Source: RGIG1828 sp045592485
GTDB lineage: Bacteria; Bacillota; Clostridia; UMGS1810
Reading direction: 5' to 3'
Length of the DNA stretch: 10,976 nucleotides
NCBI GenBank assembly: GCA_045592485.1
Contig: JAZNUS010000169.1
Location: forward strand, 1-10,976
The notes beneath the pieces were generated by a model. The model was given only the letters and a program-made list of their open reading frames with translations. It was not told where the DNA came from and did no database searches. Shown here in pieces: positions 1 through 6,232 of the stretch (position 1 is the stretch's first letter; every line of letters begins with the position of its first letter). Position numbers and translations under genes: made by a program.

Positions 1-2
1 TT

Positions 3-56
3 AACTTCAACGACTCGCCTTCGCACCGTAAGAGGGTGCTTGCCTCGTCGGAAGTT
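3..56. repeat. Imperfect inverted repeat (REP-like stem-loop)
   Basis: The arms AACTTC (3-8) and GAAGTT (51-56) pair. Inside them CGAC (11-14) pairs with GTCG (47-50), and GCACC (23-27) pairs with GGTGC (35-39) around a 7-nt loop. A short internal mismatch lies between the inner stems. No T-tract follows on either strand, so it is a poor intrinsic terminator. It could be a dispersed palindromic element or the 3' end structure of an upstream transcript. I infer the repeat nature from its shape only; copy number cannot be judged from this window. Confidence 0.45.
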
Positions 57-62
57 TTGACA

Positions 63-121
63 TGTGCGCTTTCATCATTTCACATTCGCACACCTGTGTG
101 CTCTGTTCAATGGAAAGCACA
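63..121. other. Second imperfect stem-loop upstream of the transglutaminase operon
   Basis: Segment 64-75 (GTGCGCTTTCAT) is nearly complementary to 110-120 (ATGGAAAGCAC), with one bulge. Within the loop CACA (89-92) can pair with TGTG (97-100). It ends about 40 nt before the first ATG, so it could be a 5' leader structure or part of a compound repeat with 3-56. No convincing promoter was recognised between 1 and 162, and no known riboswitch class fits. Confidence 0.3.
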
Positions 122-162
122 GCAAAACCCCAATTTAAAAATTACATTACTGGAGTGATTTT

Positions 163-1026
163 ATGACCAATATCAACGATTACAAAGGCCTGAATATTTT
201 AAATGTTCTTGAATCCGATGCCCGCCGTGGAGCATATCAGGCAAACTGGGATCACATTTTCAGAAACTACGGAGACAATGTTGAATGGCAGAAGCTAAGA
301 AATCAGATTTATCTTTGTGATGCCACAAGGAACTATATTTATTCAAAGCCCGGCAAGGTGAAATATGTGAAGGGCACAAGACCTGTGCTTGAAGCTGTTG
401 TTGAATATGTTACCAAAGATGCCGAAACCGACCGCGAAAAGGTTCTTGCACTCCTCAGCTTCGGCAGAGACCTTTATCTTGGGAAAAGTGAGGAACAGTT
501 CCCCTTTGATTTTTACGGCGGCACCGAGGAACGCCTCATTGAAAAGGGCGAAAATCTTTGCGAATGCATGGGCAGACTTATGGTGAGTCTCGCAGAGATT
601 CTGGGAATCCCCGGAAGAATTGTTATGCACATTGTAAACGGCCATATTAATTGTGAGCTGTATCTTGAAGACAAGTGGTGCTTTTTTGACCCCCGATTTG
701 CAGTGTTTTTCGTTGATGAAGATGACCGCATCCTTTCGGTTGAAGAAATAATGGAAAACAGAGATGTTGTGTTCAGTCAGCCTCAGTGGGTTAAGGACTA
801 TGTTTCAAAGCAGACAACCTTTGACAAAATGGCACAGGATTATTTCGACAAATATATGCATCCCAATCAGATTAACACTTTTTGCGACTATTCTCTCATG
901 GATTATAACCTCTACACCTATAACATTGTTATGGAAAATGTTCCCGAAAAAACAGGTATCCGTGAAGCTCAGGCAAGATACGGACACTACAACAGACTTG
1001 TTATGGCTGAAAGCAGACAGGGGTGA
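163..1026 (+). CDS. Transglutaminase-like domain protein (first paralogue)
   Basis: A 287-residue protein with no signal peptide or membrane segment, so probably cytoplasmic. The C-terminal half carries a transglutaminase/protease-like core: 'KGENLCEC' with Cys133 as likely nucleophile, an L-G-I-P-G-R stretch (147-152) that matches the 'GIPAR' element of the superfamily, His161 in 'NGHINCELY', and Asp176 in 'FFDPRF'. These form the expected Cys-His-Asp order and spacing. The first about 110 residues and the last about 90 (ending with 'QARYGHYN') match no domain I know. The start has a GGAG site at 152-155, 7 nt upstream. The stop overlaps the RBS of the ceramidase-fold gene, which suggests translational coupling. 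Bacterial members of this superfamily are usually peptidases or amidases rather than cross-linking enzymes; the substrate is unknown. It is roughly 60% identical by hand alignment to the third gene of the operon. Confidence 0.85.
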   Translation: MTNINDYKGLNILNVLESDARRGAYQANWDHIFRNYGDNVEWQKLRNQIYLCDATRNYIYSKPGKVKYVKGTRPVLEAVVEYVTKDAETDREKVLALLSFGRDLYLGKSEEQFPFDFYGGTEERLIEKGENLCECMGRLMVSLAEILGIPGRIVMHIVNGHINCELYLEDKWCFFDPRFAVFFVDEDDRILSVEEIMENRDVVFSQPQWVKDYVSKQTTFDKMAQDYFDKYMHPNQINTFCDYSLMDYNLYTYNIVMENVPEKTGIREAQARYGHYNRLVMAESRQG

Positions 1027-1032
1027 ATCGCT

Positions 1033-2394
1033 ATGAAAACAGGATTTGCAAGAATTTGTATCACGCCCCCAATTGGAACTCCCATGGCAGGATATTATGA
1101 AGAACGGTTTTCAAAAGGAGTTCTCGATGACCTGTGGGTTCACGCTCTTGTTTTTGACAACGGAAAAACAAAGGCGGCTCTTGTATGTGTTGACTCTCTT
1201 ATGTTTTCGTCGGTAAAATGCGATGAATACCGAAAGGTCATTTCAAAGGCAACCGGCATTGATGAAGGCGCAGTTTTCATTTCCTGCTCCCACACTCACA
1301 CCGGACCTATTGTGGGAAGAAGCGGATTTGGCTGGGAAGGCATTGAGTACACAGAAAACCAGATGCTTTATCATCTGCGTGACGCAGTGAGTGTGGCTCT
1401 TTCAGACCTTAGGGAATCGAAGCTTTATGTGGCAGAGGGCAAGGCTGAAAATGTTGCCTTTGTCCGCCGCTACCGTATGAAAAACGGCACTGTTCAGACA
1501 AACCCCGGGGTAAATAACCCTGAAATTGACCATGTGCTTGGTACTCCCGATGAATCGGTGAAGCTTCTTAAAGTTGAGCGTGATGGGGGAGAAGATGTTT
1601 ATGTTGTGAACTTTGCAGTTCATGCTGACAATGTAGGCGGTGAATATATCAGCTCCGACTTTGCTCATTTTCTTCGGGCAACCATTGAAAATGCAATCGG
1701 CAATGCCCATTGTATGTACATAAACGGTGCCGAGGGTGATGTTAACGCAATAAACACAGCTCCCACCTCCGCCGACAGAGTGGGACTTGAATATGACACC
1801 TTTGACGGCTGTCCCCGAAGCTATGCTCACGCCCGTCACATGGGCAGGGCGGTTGCCGGAGCAGTGCTTCAGGTTTGTGACAAGGCGCTCCCTGTGGGAA
1901 GCAATGAAATTTGCTTTGCCGAAAAGCTGATTACCATACCATCAAATTCAGAAAATGACCGTCTCGAGGAAGCAAAAAGAATAAAAGAGCTCTACGATTC
2001 CGGCAGAGAAAGCGAACTGCCCTACAAGGATATGGAGCTTACCACAGCTGTTGCCGAGGCAAAGCGAATTGTATTTTTGTCAGACGGCCCCGAAAGCTAT
2101 TCCTACACTCTCACAGCACTTTCCCTTGGAGATGTTGTGTTTGCAGGTCTGCCCGGTGAACCCTTTGCCGAAATAGGCATGAGAATTGCAAAGGCTTCTC
2201 CCTTTGCCAAAACCTTTGTTTGCTCTCTCACCAACGGAGGCGACACCTATTTTCCCACATCATCAGCCTATGATGAGGGGGGCTACGAGGCAAAGGCGTC
2301 GAGGCTCCGCAAGGGCGGAGATGAAATTGTTATCTCCGGCATGAAAGAGCTTCTTGAAAAAATCCACGCCCAAAACGGGTTAGGATATTGTTAA
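1033..2394 (+). CDS. Neutral/alkaline ceramidase-fold hydrolase
   Basis: A 453-residue protein resembling the N-terminal catalytic domain of neutral/alkaline non-lysosomal ceramidases (Pfam Ceramidase_alk). Visible hallmarks are the opening 'GFARICITPPIGTPMAGY', the metal-binding 'SCSHTHTGP' (85-92), 'FAVHADN' with His197, 'NGAEGDVN' (231-238), 'GLPGEPF' with Glu377, and 'TYFPT' near 405-409, where a zinc-ligand Tyr is expected. True ceramidases carry a nucleophilic Ser in a 'GDVSP' context; here that position reads Asn238, so ceramide hydrolysis is doubtful. There is no signal peptide and no C-terminal immunoglobulin-like domain, in contrast to the roughly 650-780 residue secreted enzymes. 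An AGGGGTGA RBS (1019-1026) overlaps the stop of the preceding gene, with only 6 nt between the genes. It probably acts with the flanking transglutaminase-like proteins on an amide-bearing substrate, which is inference from context. Confidence 0.85.
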   Translation: MKTGFARICITPPIGTPMAGYYEERFSKGVLDDLWVHALVFDNGKTKAALVCVDSLMFSSVKCDEYRKVISKATGIDEGAVFISCSHTHTGPIVGRSGFGWEGIEYTENQMLYHLRDAVSVALSDLRESKLYVAEGKAENVAFVRRYRMKNGTVQTNPGVNNPEIDHVLGTPDESVKLLKVERDGGEDVYVVNFAVHADNVGGEYISSDFAHFLRATIENAIGNAHCMYINGAEGDVNAINTAPTSADRVGLEYDTFDGCPRSYAHARHMGRAVAGAVLQVCDKALPVGSNEICFAEKLITIPSNSENDRLEEAKRIKELYDSGRESELPYKDMELTTAVAEAKRIVFLSDGPESYSYTLTALSLGDVVFAGLPGEPFAEIGMRIAKASPFAKTFVCSLTNGGDTYFPTSSAYDEGGYEAKASRLRKGGDEIVISGMKELLEKIHAQNGLGYC

Positions 2395-2408
2395 GGGAGG
2401 ATGGAAAT

Positions 2409-3266
2409 ATGTTTAAAATAGACGACTACAAAGGACAAAATATAATTAATGTGCTCACTACCGATGCGCAGAAAGGCATTTTTCAGGCAGGCTGGGATGC
2501 ATGCTTTTGCAATTACGGCAACAATGTTGAATGGCAGAAGCTGAAAAATCAGATTTATCTGTGTGAGGAAACCCGAAATTTTATCTATTCAACTCCTTCT
2601 GCGGCAAAATATGAAAAGGGCAAAAGACCAATTCTTGATGCTGTTGTGTGGAAGGTTACAAAGGACTGCGAAACGATGCGTGAAAAAGTTCTGGCACTTC
2701 TTGCGTTCATAAGAGATTTGTATCTGACTCACGGTAAGCACATTCCCTTCAATTTCTACGGTGGCACAGAGGAAATGCTCATTGAAAAAGGGGAGAACCT
2801 GTGCGAATGTGTGTCGAGGCTTATGGTGTCTCTTGCAGAGGTTATCGGAATACCCGGAAGAATTATCTGGCATGTTGTGGGCGGCCACTATGTTTGCGAG
2901 TTGTATTTTGAAGATAAATGGTGTTATTTTGACCCAAGATTTGGCATATTCTATGTTGACGAAGAAGAAAGATTTCTTTCCGTTCTGGAAATCATGGAAA
3001 ACAGAGATGTGATTTTTGAGCAGCCCGACTGGGTAAAGGCATATGTTTCAAAGCAGACAACCTACGAACAGAGGGCAGAAAGGAATTTCAGATATTGTCT
3101 CAACCCCGGGGAAATTCAGCTTTATTCAAATTATTCCCTCACAGACCACAGACACTACTCCTTTAACATTCTTCTGGTCGGCGAGCCTGAAAGAAACGGA
3201 TGCCGTGAGCCTCAGGCAAGATATGGTTATTATCGTCAGAGGGTTATTGATGAAAGATTTGTTTGA
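2409..3266 (+). CDS. Transglutaminase-like domain protein (second paralogue)
   Basis: A 285-residue paralogue of the first operon gene, alignable almost end to end with one single-residue gap near residue 110. The catalytic set is preserved: Cys132 in 'KGENLCEC', His160 in 'GGHYVCELY' and Asp175 in 'YFDPRF', plus the 'QARYGYY' motif close to the C terminus. An upstream in-frame ATG at 2388 lies inside the end of the preceding gene and before the RBS. The AGGGAGG site at 2394-2400 is 8 nt from the ATG at 2409 and decides the start in favour of 'MFKIDDYKG', which also aligns with the start of the first paralogue. Strongest conservation is around the active site and in 'EWQKL-NQIYLC'; the last about 60 residues diverge most, which may reflect different partners or substrates. 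It lies last in the operon, followed by a terminator about 100 nt downstream. Confidence 0.85.
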   Translation: MFKIDDYKGQNIINVLTTDAQKGIFQAGWDACFCNYGNNVEWQKLKNQIYLCEETRNFIYSTPSAAKYEKGKRPILDAVVWKVTKDCETMREKVLALLAFIRDLYLTHGKHIPFNFYGGTEEMLIEKGENLCECVSRLMVSLAEVIGIPGRIIWHVVGGHYVCELYFEDKWCYFDPRFGIFYVDEEERFLSVLEIMENRDVIFEQPDWVKAYVSKQTTYEQRAERNFRYCLNPGEIQLYSNYSLTDHRHYSFNILLVGEPERNGCREPQARYGYYRQRVIDERFV

Positions 3267-3361
3267 TATCTTTCGGGGTTTTTTACATAGCATAAAATGA
3301 AGATAAGACTTCAAAACTTACCTGCATCTTAAAATCAAAATTTTTAATGAAGTTAAAGTGG

Positions 3362-3399
3362 AAAATGGCTCATATCCGTCAGGACTATGAGCCATTTTT
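3362..3399. terminator. Bidirectional intrinsic terminator
   Basis: A perfect 13-bp stem is formed by AAAATGGCTCATA (3362-3374) and TATGAGCCATTTT (3386-3398) around an 11-nt loop that can itself pair (TCC with GGA). A T-run follows on the + strand (3395-3399). On the - strand the arm also ends in a T-run. It sits between the convergent transglutaminase operon and spoIVA, so it can end both. The rest of the 3267-3508 gap shows nothing else recognisable. Confidence 0.85.
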
Positions 3400-3508
3400 A
3401 GCGCAAAAATTCGTGAAAAAGATGATTTTTAGGACAATACTTCCTTATCGGCCCTCGACTATAATCAAAGGAATTTTTGTTATTAGATTATTCAGAATGA
3501 TAAACCTG

Positions 3509-4981
3509 TTACAGAATTATACAAATAAGTCCGCCACTGCCCTCATTAATAATTTTCTGCAGTGTTTCCTGAAGCTTGAAGCGTGCATCTTCGGGCATTT
3601 TGCCAAGCTTTCCTCTAAGTCCTTCATTCACAAGCTCGTGGAGTGATTTGCCGAAAATGTTTGTTTCCCATATGGATTTCGGGTTTTCGTCAAATTCATT
3701 CAAAAGAAAATGCACAAGCTCCTCCGATTGCTTTTCTGTGCCCACAATGGGGGAGACTTCTGTTTCAATGTCGGCACGGATAAGGTGAATGCTGGGTGCG
3801 CTTGCCTTAAGACGCACGCCGTAGCGGCTTCCCTGCTTCACAATTTCCGGTTCTTCCAACGAAAGCTCATCAATGGTGGGTGCCACAATTCCGTAGCCGG
3901 TGTCTCTTACCTCCCGCAGTGCCGCTTCGATTTTGTCATATTCTCTCTTGGTCTCGGCAAGCTCGGTAATAAGGCTCATTAGCGCCCCCTTGCCGTTTAT
4001 CTCAAAGCCGGAGTTTTCTCCGAGGATTTTGTAGAACAAATCATCATCAATGGCAATTTCACAGGAGATGTTTCCTTCGCCAAGGTTTATGTCGGTAAAC
4101 TTTGCACCGCTTATGTTTTCATCCTTGCCAAGGACTTCGGTAATCATATGTGCATCGCTTATTTTGCTCACATTTCCGATAACCGACAGAAGGTTTTGAC
4201 ATATATCATGCTTTATGCGGTGGTCAGAGGGGAGAACATCAACCCATGAGGGAAGATGAATTGCAATTTCGCCCACGGGAAATTCAAAAAGGATTTTTTC
4301 TATAATGTTGTTGATGTCCGATGCATCAAGCTCGGCACAGTTTACACAAATAGCGCATACACCGTGCTTTTCTTCAATATCCTTTTTGGCTGAAATTGCA
4401 CTTTCGCTCTGCGGATTAACACAGTTAACAAGAACAATAAAAGGCTTATTAATTTCCTTAAGCTCTGAAATTACCCGGTCTTCTGCTTCAAGGTAGTCAT
4501 TTCTCGGTATGTCGGTTATGCTTCCGTCGGTAGTCACAACAAGCCCGATTGTGGAATGGTCGCGAATTACCTTGCTTGTGCCTATTTCTGCAGCCTTTGC
4601 AAAGGGGATTTCATTTTCTGACCATGGGGATTTTACCATCCTTGGCATATCTTCTTCAAAATGTCCCATTGCCGAATCCACAATATATCCCACACAGTCT
4701 ATCATTCGCACATTCATTTTTGCATTGTCCGCAAGTCTTATTTCCACTGCTTCGTTTGGGATGAATTTTGGCTCAGTGGTCATAATTGTCCGCCCTGCTC
4801 CGCTCATGGGCAGCTCGTCTCTTGCGCGGTCACGGCTGTAGGAATCGGAAATGTTCGGAATAACAAGAAGGTCCATAAACCGTTTGATAAATGTGGATTT
4901 TCCCGTTCTCACCGGTCCCACCACGCCAATCATTATTGCTCCGCCCGAGCGCTTGGCAATGTCTGAATATATATTTTCCAT
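3509..4981 (-). CDS. spoIVA: Stage IV sporulation protein A (spore coat morphogenetic ATPase)
   Basis: A 490-residue protein that closely follows Bacillus subtilis SpoIVA (492 residues) from end to end. SpoIVA is made in the mother cell, coats the outer forespore membrane, and polymerises using ATP hydrolysis to form the base layer of the spore coat. Seen here: a Walker A motif 'GPVRTGKST' (22-30), the 'TIMTTEPKFIPN' segment (65-76), a Walker B-like 'VRMIDCVGY' with Asp95, 'STIGLVVTTDGSI' in the GTPase-like domain, and the signature C terminus 'GSGGLICIIL', which targets and polymerises the protein. A longer reading from 5011 is possible, but its extra ten residues overlap the RBS. The GGAGGAC site (4987-4993) lies 5 nt before the ATG at 4981, and that start matches the B. 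subtilis N terminus. Its promoter is of the sigma-E type. This gene shows that the host lineage forms endospores. Confidence 0.97.
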   Translation of the reverse strand: MENIYSDIAKRSGGAIMIGVVGPVRTGKSTFIKRFMDLLVIPNISDSYSRDRARDELPMSGAGRTIMTTEPKFIPNEAVEIRLADNAKMNVRMIDCVGYIVDSAMGHFEEDMPRMVKSPWSENEIPFAKAAEIGTSKVIRDHSTIGLVVTTDGSITDIPRNDYLEAEDRVISELKEINKPFIVLVNCVNPQSESAISAKKDIEEKHGVCAICVNCAELDASDINNIIEKILFEFPVGEIAIHLPSWVDVLPSDHRIKHDICQNLLSVIGNVSKISDAHMITEVLGKDENISGAKFTDINLGEGNISCEIAIDDDLFYKILGENSGFEINGKGALMSLITELAETKREYDKIEAALREVRDTGYGIVAPTIDELSLEEPEIVKQGSRYGVRLKASAPSIHLIRADIETEVSPIVGTEKQSEELVHFLLNEFDENPKSIWETNIFGKSLHELVNEGLRGKLGKMPEDARFKLQETLQKIINEGSGGLICIIL

Positions 4982-5009
4982 ATATAGTCCTCCAAATGTG
5001 TTTTTGTAC

Positions 5010-5038
5010 ATTCTATGAGGCTGTAACAGGAAATATGA
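5010..5038 (-). promoter_or_regulatory. Sigma-E-type promoter of spoIVA
   Basis: On the - strand the -35 element TCATATT (5032-5038) is followed after 14 nt by the -10 element CATAGAAT (5010-5017). The Bacillus sigma-E consensus is about KMATATT, 14-15 nt, CATACANT, so there is one mismatch in the -10. Predicted transcription starts about 20-25 nt before the spoIVA ATG. spoIVA is a known mother-cell sigma-E gene in Bacillus, so motif and gene agree. Confidence 0.75.
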
Positions 5039-5086
5039 CAGTAGCCTTAACTACCAACACTGAAATGTCAGTTGTTAAGGCTACTG
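5039..5086. repeat. 13-bp perfect inverted repeat beside the spoIVA promoter
   Basis: CAGTAGCCTTAAC (5039-5051) and GTTAAGGCTACTG (5074-5086) are perfect complements. Within the 22-nt loop CTGA and TCAG can extend the structure. Neither side carries a T-tract, so it is not a typical intrinsic terminator for the kinase-like gene ending at 5107. One arm abuts the -35 element of the spoIVA promoter. It may be a weak terminator, an RNA-end stabiliser, an operator or a small repeat element. Confidence 0.6.
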
Positions 5087-5106
5087 CTGGCTTTCAACCA
5101 AATTAA

Positions 5107-6144
5107 TTATTTTTCTGTTAAGTCATATCCATTCATAATAAACTCTGTTATTTTCTTTGATTTCACACGCATTCCAACAGATTTGATTACGCTTTTAAGC
5201 AAATCTTCCGAAATAGCAGGAATATATTTTTTAAGACTTTCATCATGCTCCATCAGTTCATTAAAGAGCTTTACAAGAAGGTCATTTTTGCGTGCAATAT
5301 TCTTGGGGTAACCTCTTGATATGAGAGCCATATTGTTATCAAAATTCGGTGCTAAACCTAAAATCTCACCGGAATCCGCATCTCTCAAAACACCGAAGTT
5401 GAAGGTGTGCCTGTCGGGGTTCGCACAGATTGTGTCTAAGAATAGCATCTTTACATAGTCGCCAATTGCGTCCGGACAAATTATTTTGAGCATTTCAACA
5501 GATTTGATGTAATCCTCATCATCTCCAAGGATATTAAATGCCGGTTCGAAATTCACGGCAGCATTATCTGTAAAATCTTTTGTTTTGATAACACCGTTTC
5601 CGCGTTCATACTCTGCCATTTTAAAACCAAGCTCAACACCAAGCCTGTATATAAACAATTCCGAAAACATTTCGTCATGGTTCGCTTTTTTGTACATCCA
5701 CCACTGACCTTTTTTCAGTTTCCAGCATTTTTCAAAACTACCAATATTAGTAAGCTCAGGAGTTTTTGATGTTTTACTGTTGGCAACCCTGTTAAAGCTG
5801 TCGTAATTTCCTGTCAATGCGAGATTTGCAAAGTAGTCATTATCGAATCTGACATCTGCATAAGTTAAATCTGAATCTATGGGTTTTATCCAATAATTAT
5901 CGGTAATTGTAGCGGCATTAACAGATAAAACGGTTGAAGCATCATCCTTTTCAGACAAACGAAGTGCTTTCTTTAATAGTCTTGAATTTGCTCTGTGGCA
6001 ATCAATTGCTCGTGTTTCGAGCCATTTTTCAACATTGCCTGTGTTTTTTAAGTATAAAGGCAACATCTTTTCGTTTATAACCTCAAGATTATTGTCCTGC
6101 CATTTTGCAACTGCAACATCTTTTGACATTACATAGAAATTCAA
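5107..6144 (-). CDS. HipA/CtkA-like kinase-fold protein, no antitoxin partner seen
   Basis: A 345-residue protein of the HipA C-terminal-like kinase-fold group common in Clostridia. The N-terminal about 90 residues are a helical region with 'WLETRAIDCHRANSRLLKKALRL'. The kinase-like part has 'WWMYKKAN' with candidate ATP-binding lysines (151-153), a helix Glu in 'SELFIYRLG' (Glu162), a catalytic loop 'NPDRHTFNFG' (242-251, Asp244) and a metal-binding 'NFDNN' (Asp269). All residues expected for phosphotransfer seem present. The start is TTG at 6144: an AAGGAGGTG site (6152-6160) gives a spacing of about 7 nt, whereas the first in-frame ATG (6129) is too far away. True HipA toxins are paired with the DNA-binding HipB; no HTH gene is next to it, so a toxin role is unproven. 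It lies between glgP and spoIVA on the same strand. Confidence 0.75.
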   Translation of the reverse strand: MNFYVMSKDVAVAKWQDNNLEVINEKMLPLYLKNTGNVEKWLETRAIDCHRANSRLLKKALRLSEKDDASTVLSVNAATITDNYWIKPIDSDLTYADVRFDNDYFANLALTGNYDSFNRVANSKTSKTPELTNIGSFEKCWKLKKGQWWMYKKANHDEMFSELFIYRLGVELGFKMAEYERGNGVIKTKDFTDNAAVNFEPAFNILGDDEDYIKSVEMLKIICPDAIGDYVKMLFLDTICANPDRHTFNFGVLRDADSGEILGLAPNFDNNMALISRGYPKNIARKNDLLVKLFNELMEHDESLKKYIPAISEDLLKSVIKSVGMRVKSKKITEFIMNGYDLTEK

Positions 6145-6162
6145 TCAAACGCACCTCCTTAA

Positions 6163-6178
6163 TCCTGAAACATCAGGA
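6163..6178 (-). other. Small hairpin just before the kinase-like gene
   Basis: TCCTGA (6163-6168) and TCAGGA (6173-6178) form a perfect 6-bp stem with a 4-nt loop, 2 nt upstream of the AAGGAGGTG ribosome binding site of the kinase-like gene. No U-tract follows, so it is a weak candidate for ending the glgP transcript. It could mark an RNA-processing point or affect translation initiation. No other terminator was seen downstream of glgP. Confidence 0.35.
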
Positions 6179-6232
6179 AGCTTTTCATATCTTCGACAGC
6201 TATTCTTATCCAAATTAATTTATATAACAAAT

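Noticed and set aside
7..78. Minus-strand micro-ORF of 23 codons ('MMKAHMSKLPTRQ...')
   Set aside because: No ribosome binding site, and the frame runs through the palindrome at 3-56; more likely a product of the repeat than a gene.
1402..1839. 145-codon minus-strand open frame
   Set aside because: Lies opposite the ceramidase-fold gene, whose motifs are clear; no RBS and no recognisable domain.
3492..3522. Near-direct repeat (TTCAGAATGATA / TACAGAATTATA) at the end of spoIVA
   Set aside because: Only a short imperfect similarity in an AT-rich region, without flanking features of an att site or a regulator site.
6159..6188. Nine-codon frame ('MKSFLMFQD') ending in the RBS of the kinase-like gene, a possible leader peptide
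   Set aside because: Very short, weak RBS, and overlaps a hairpin; chance is a simpler explanation.
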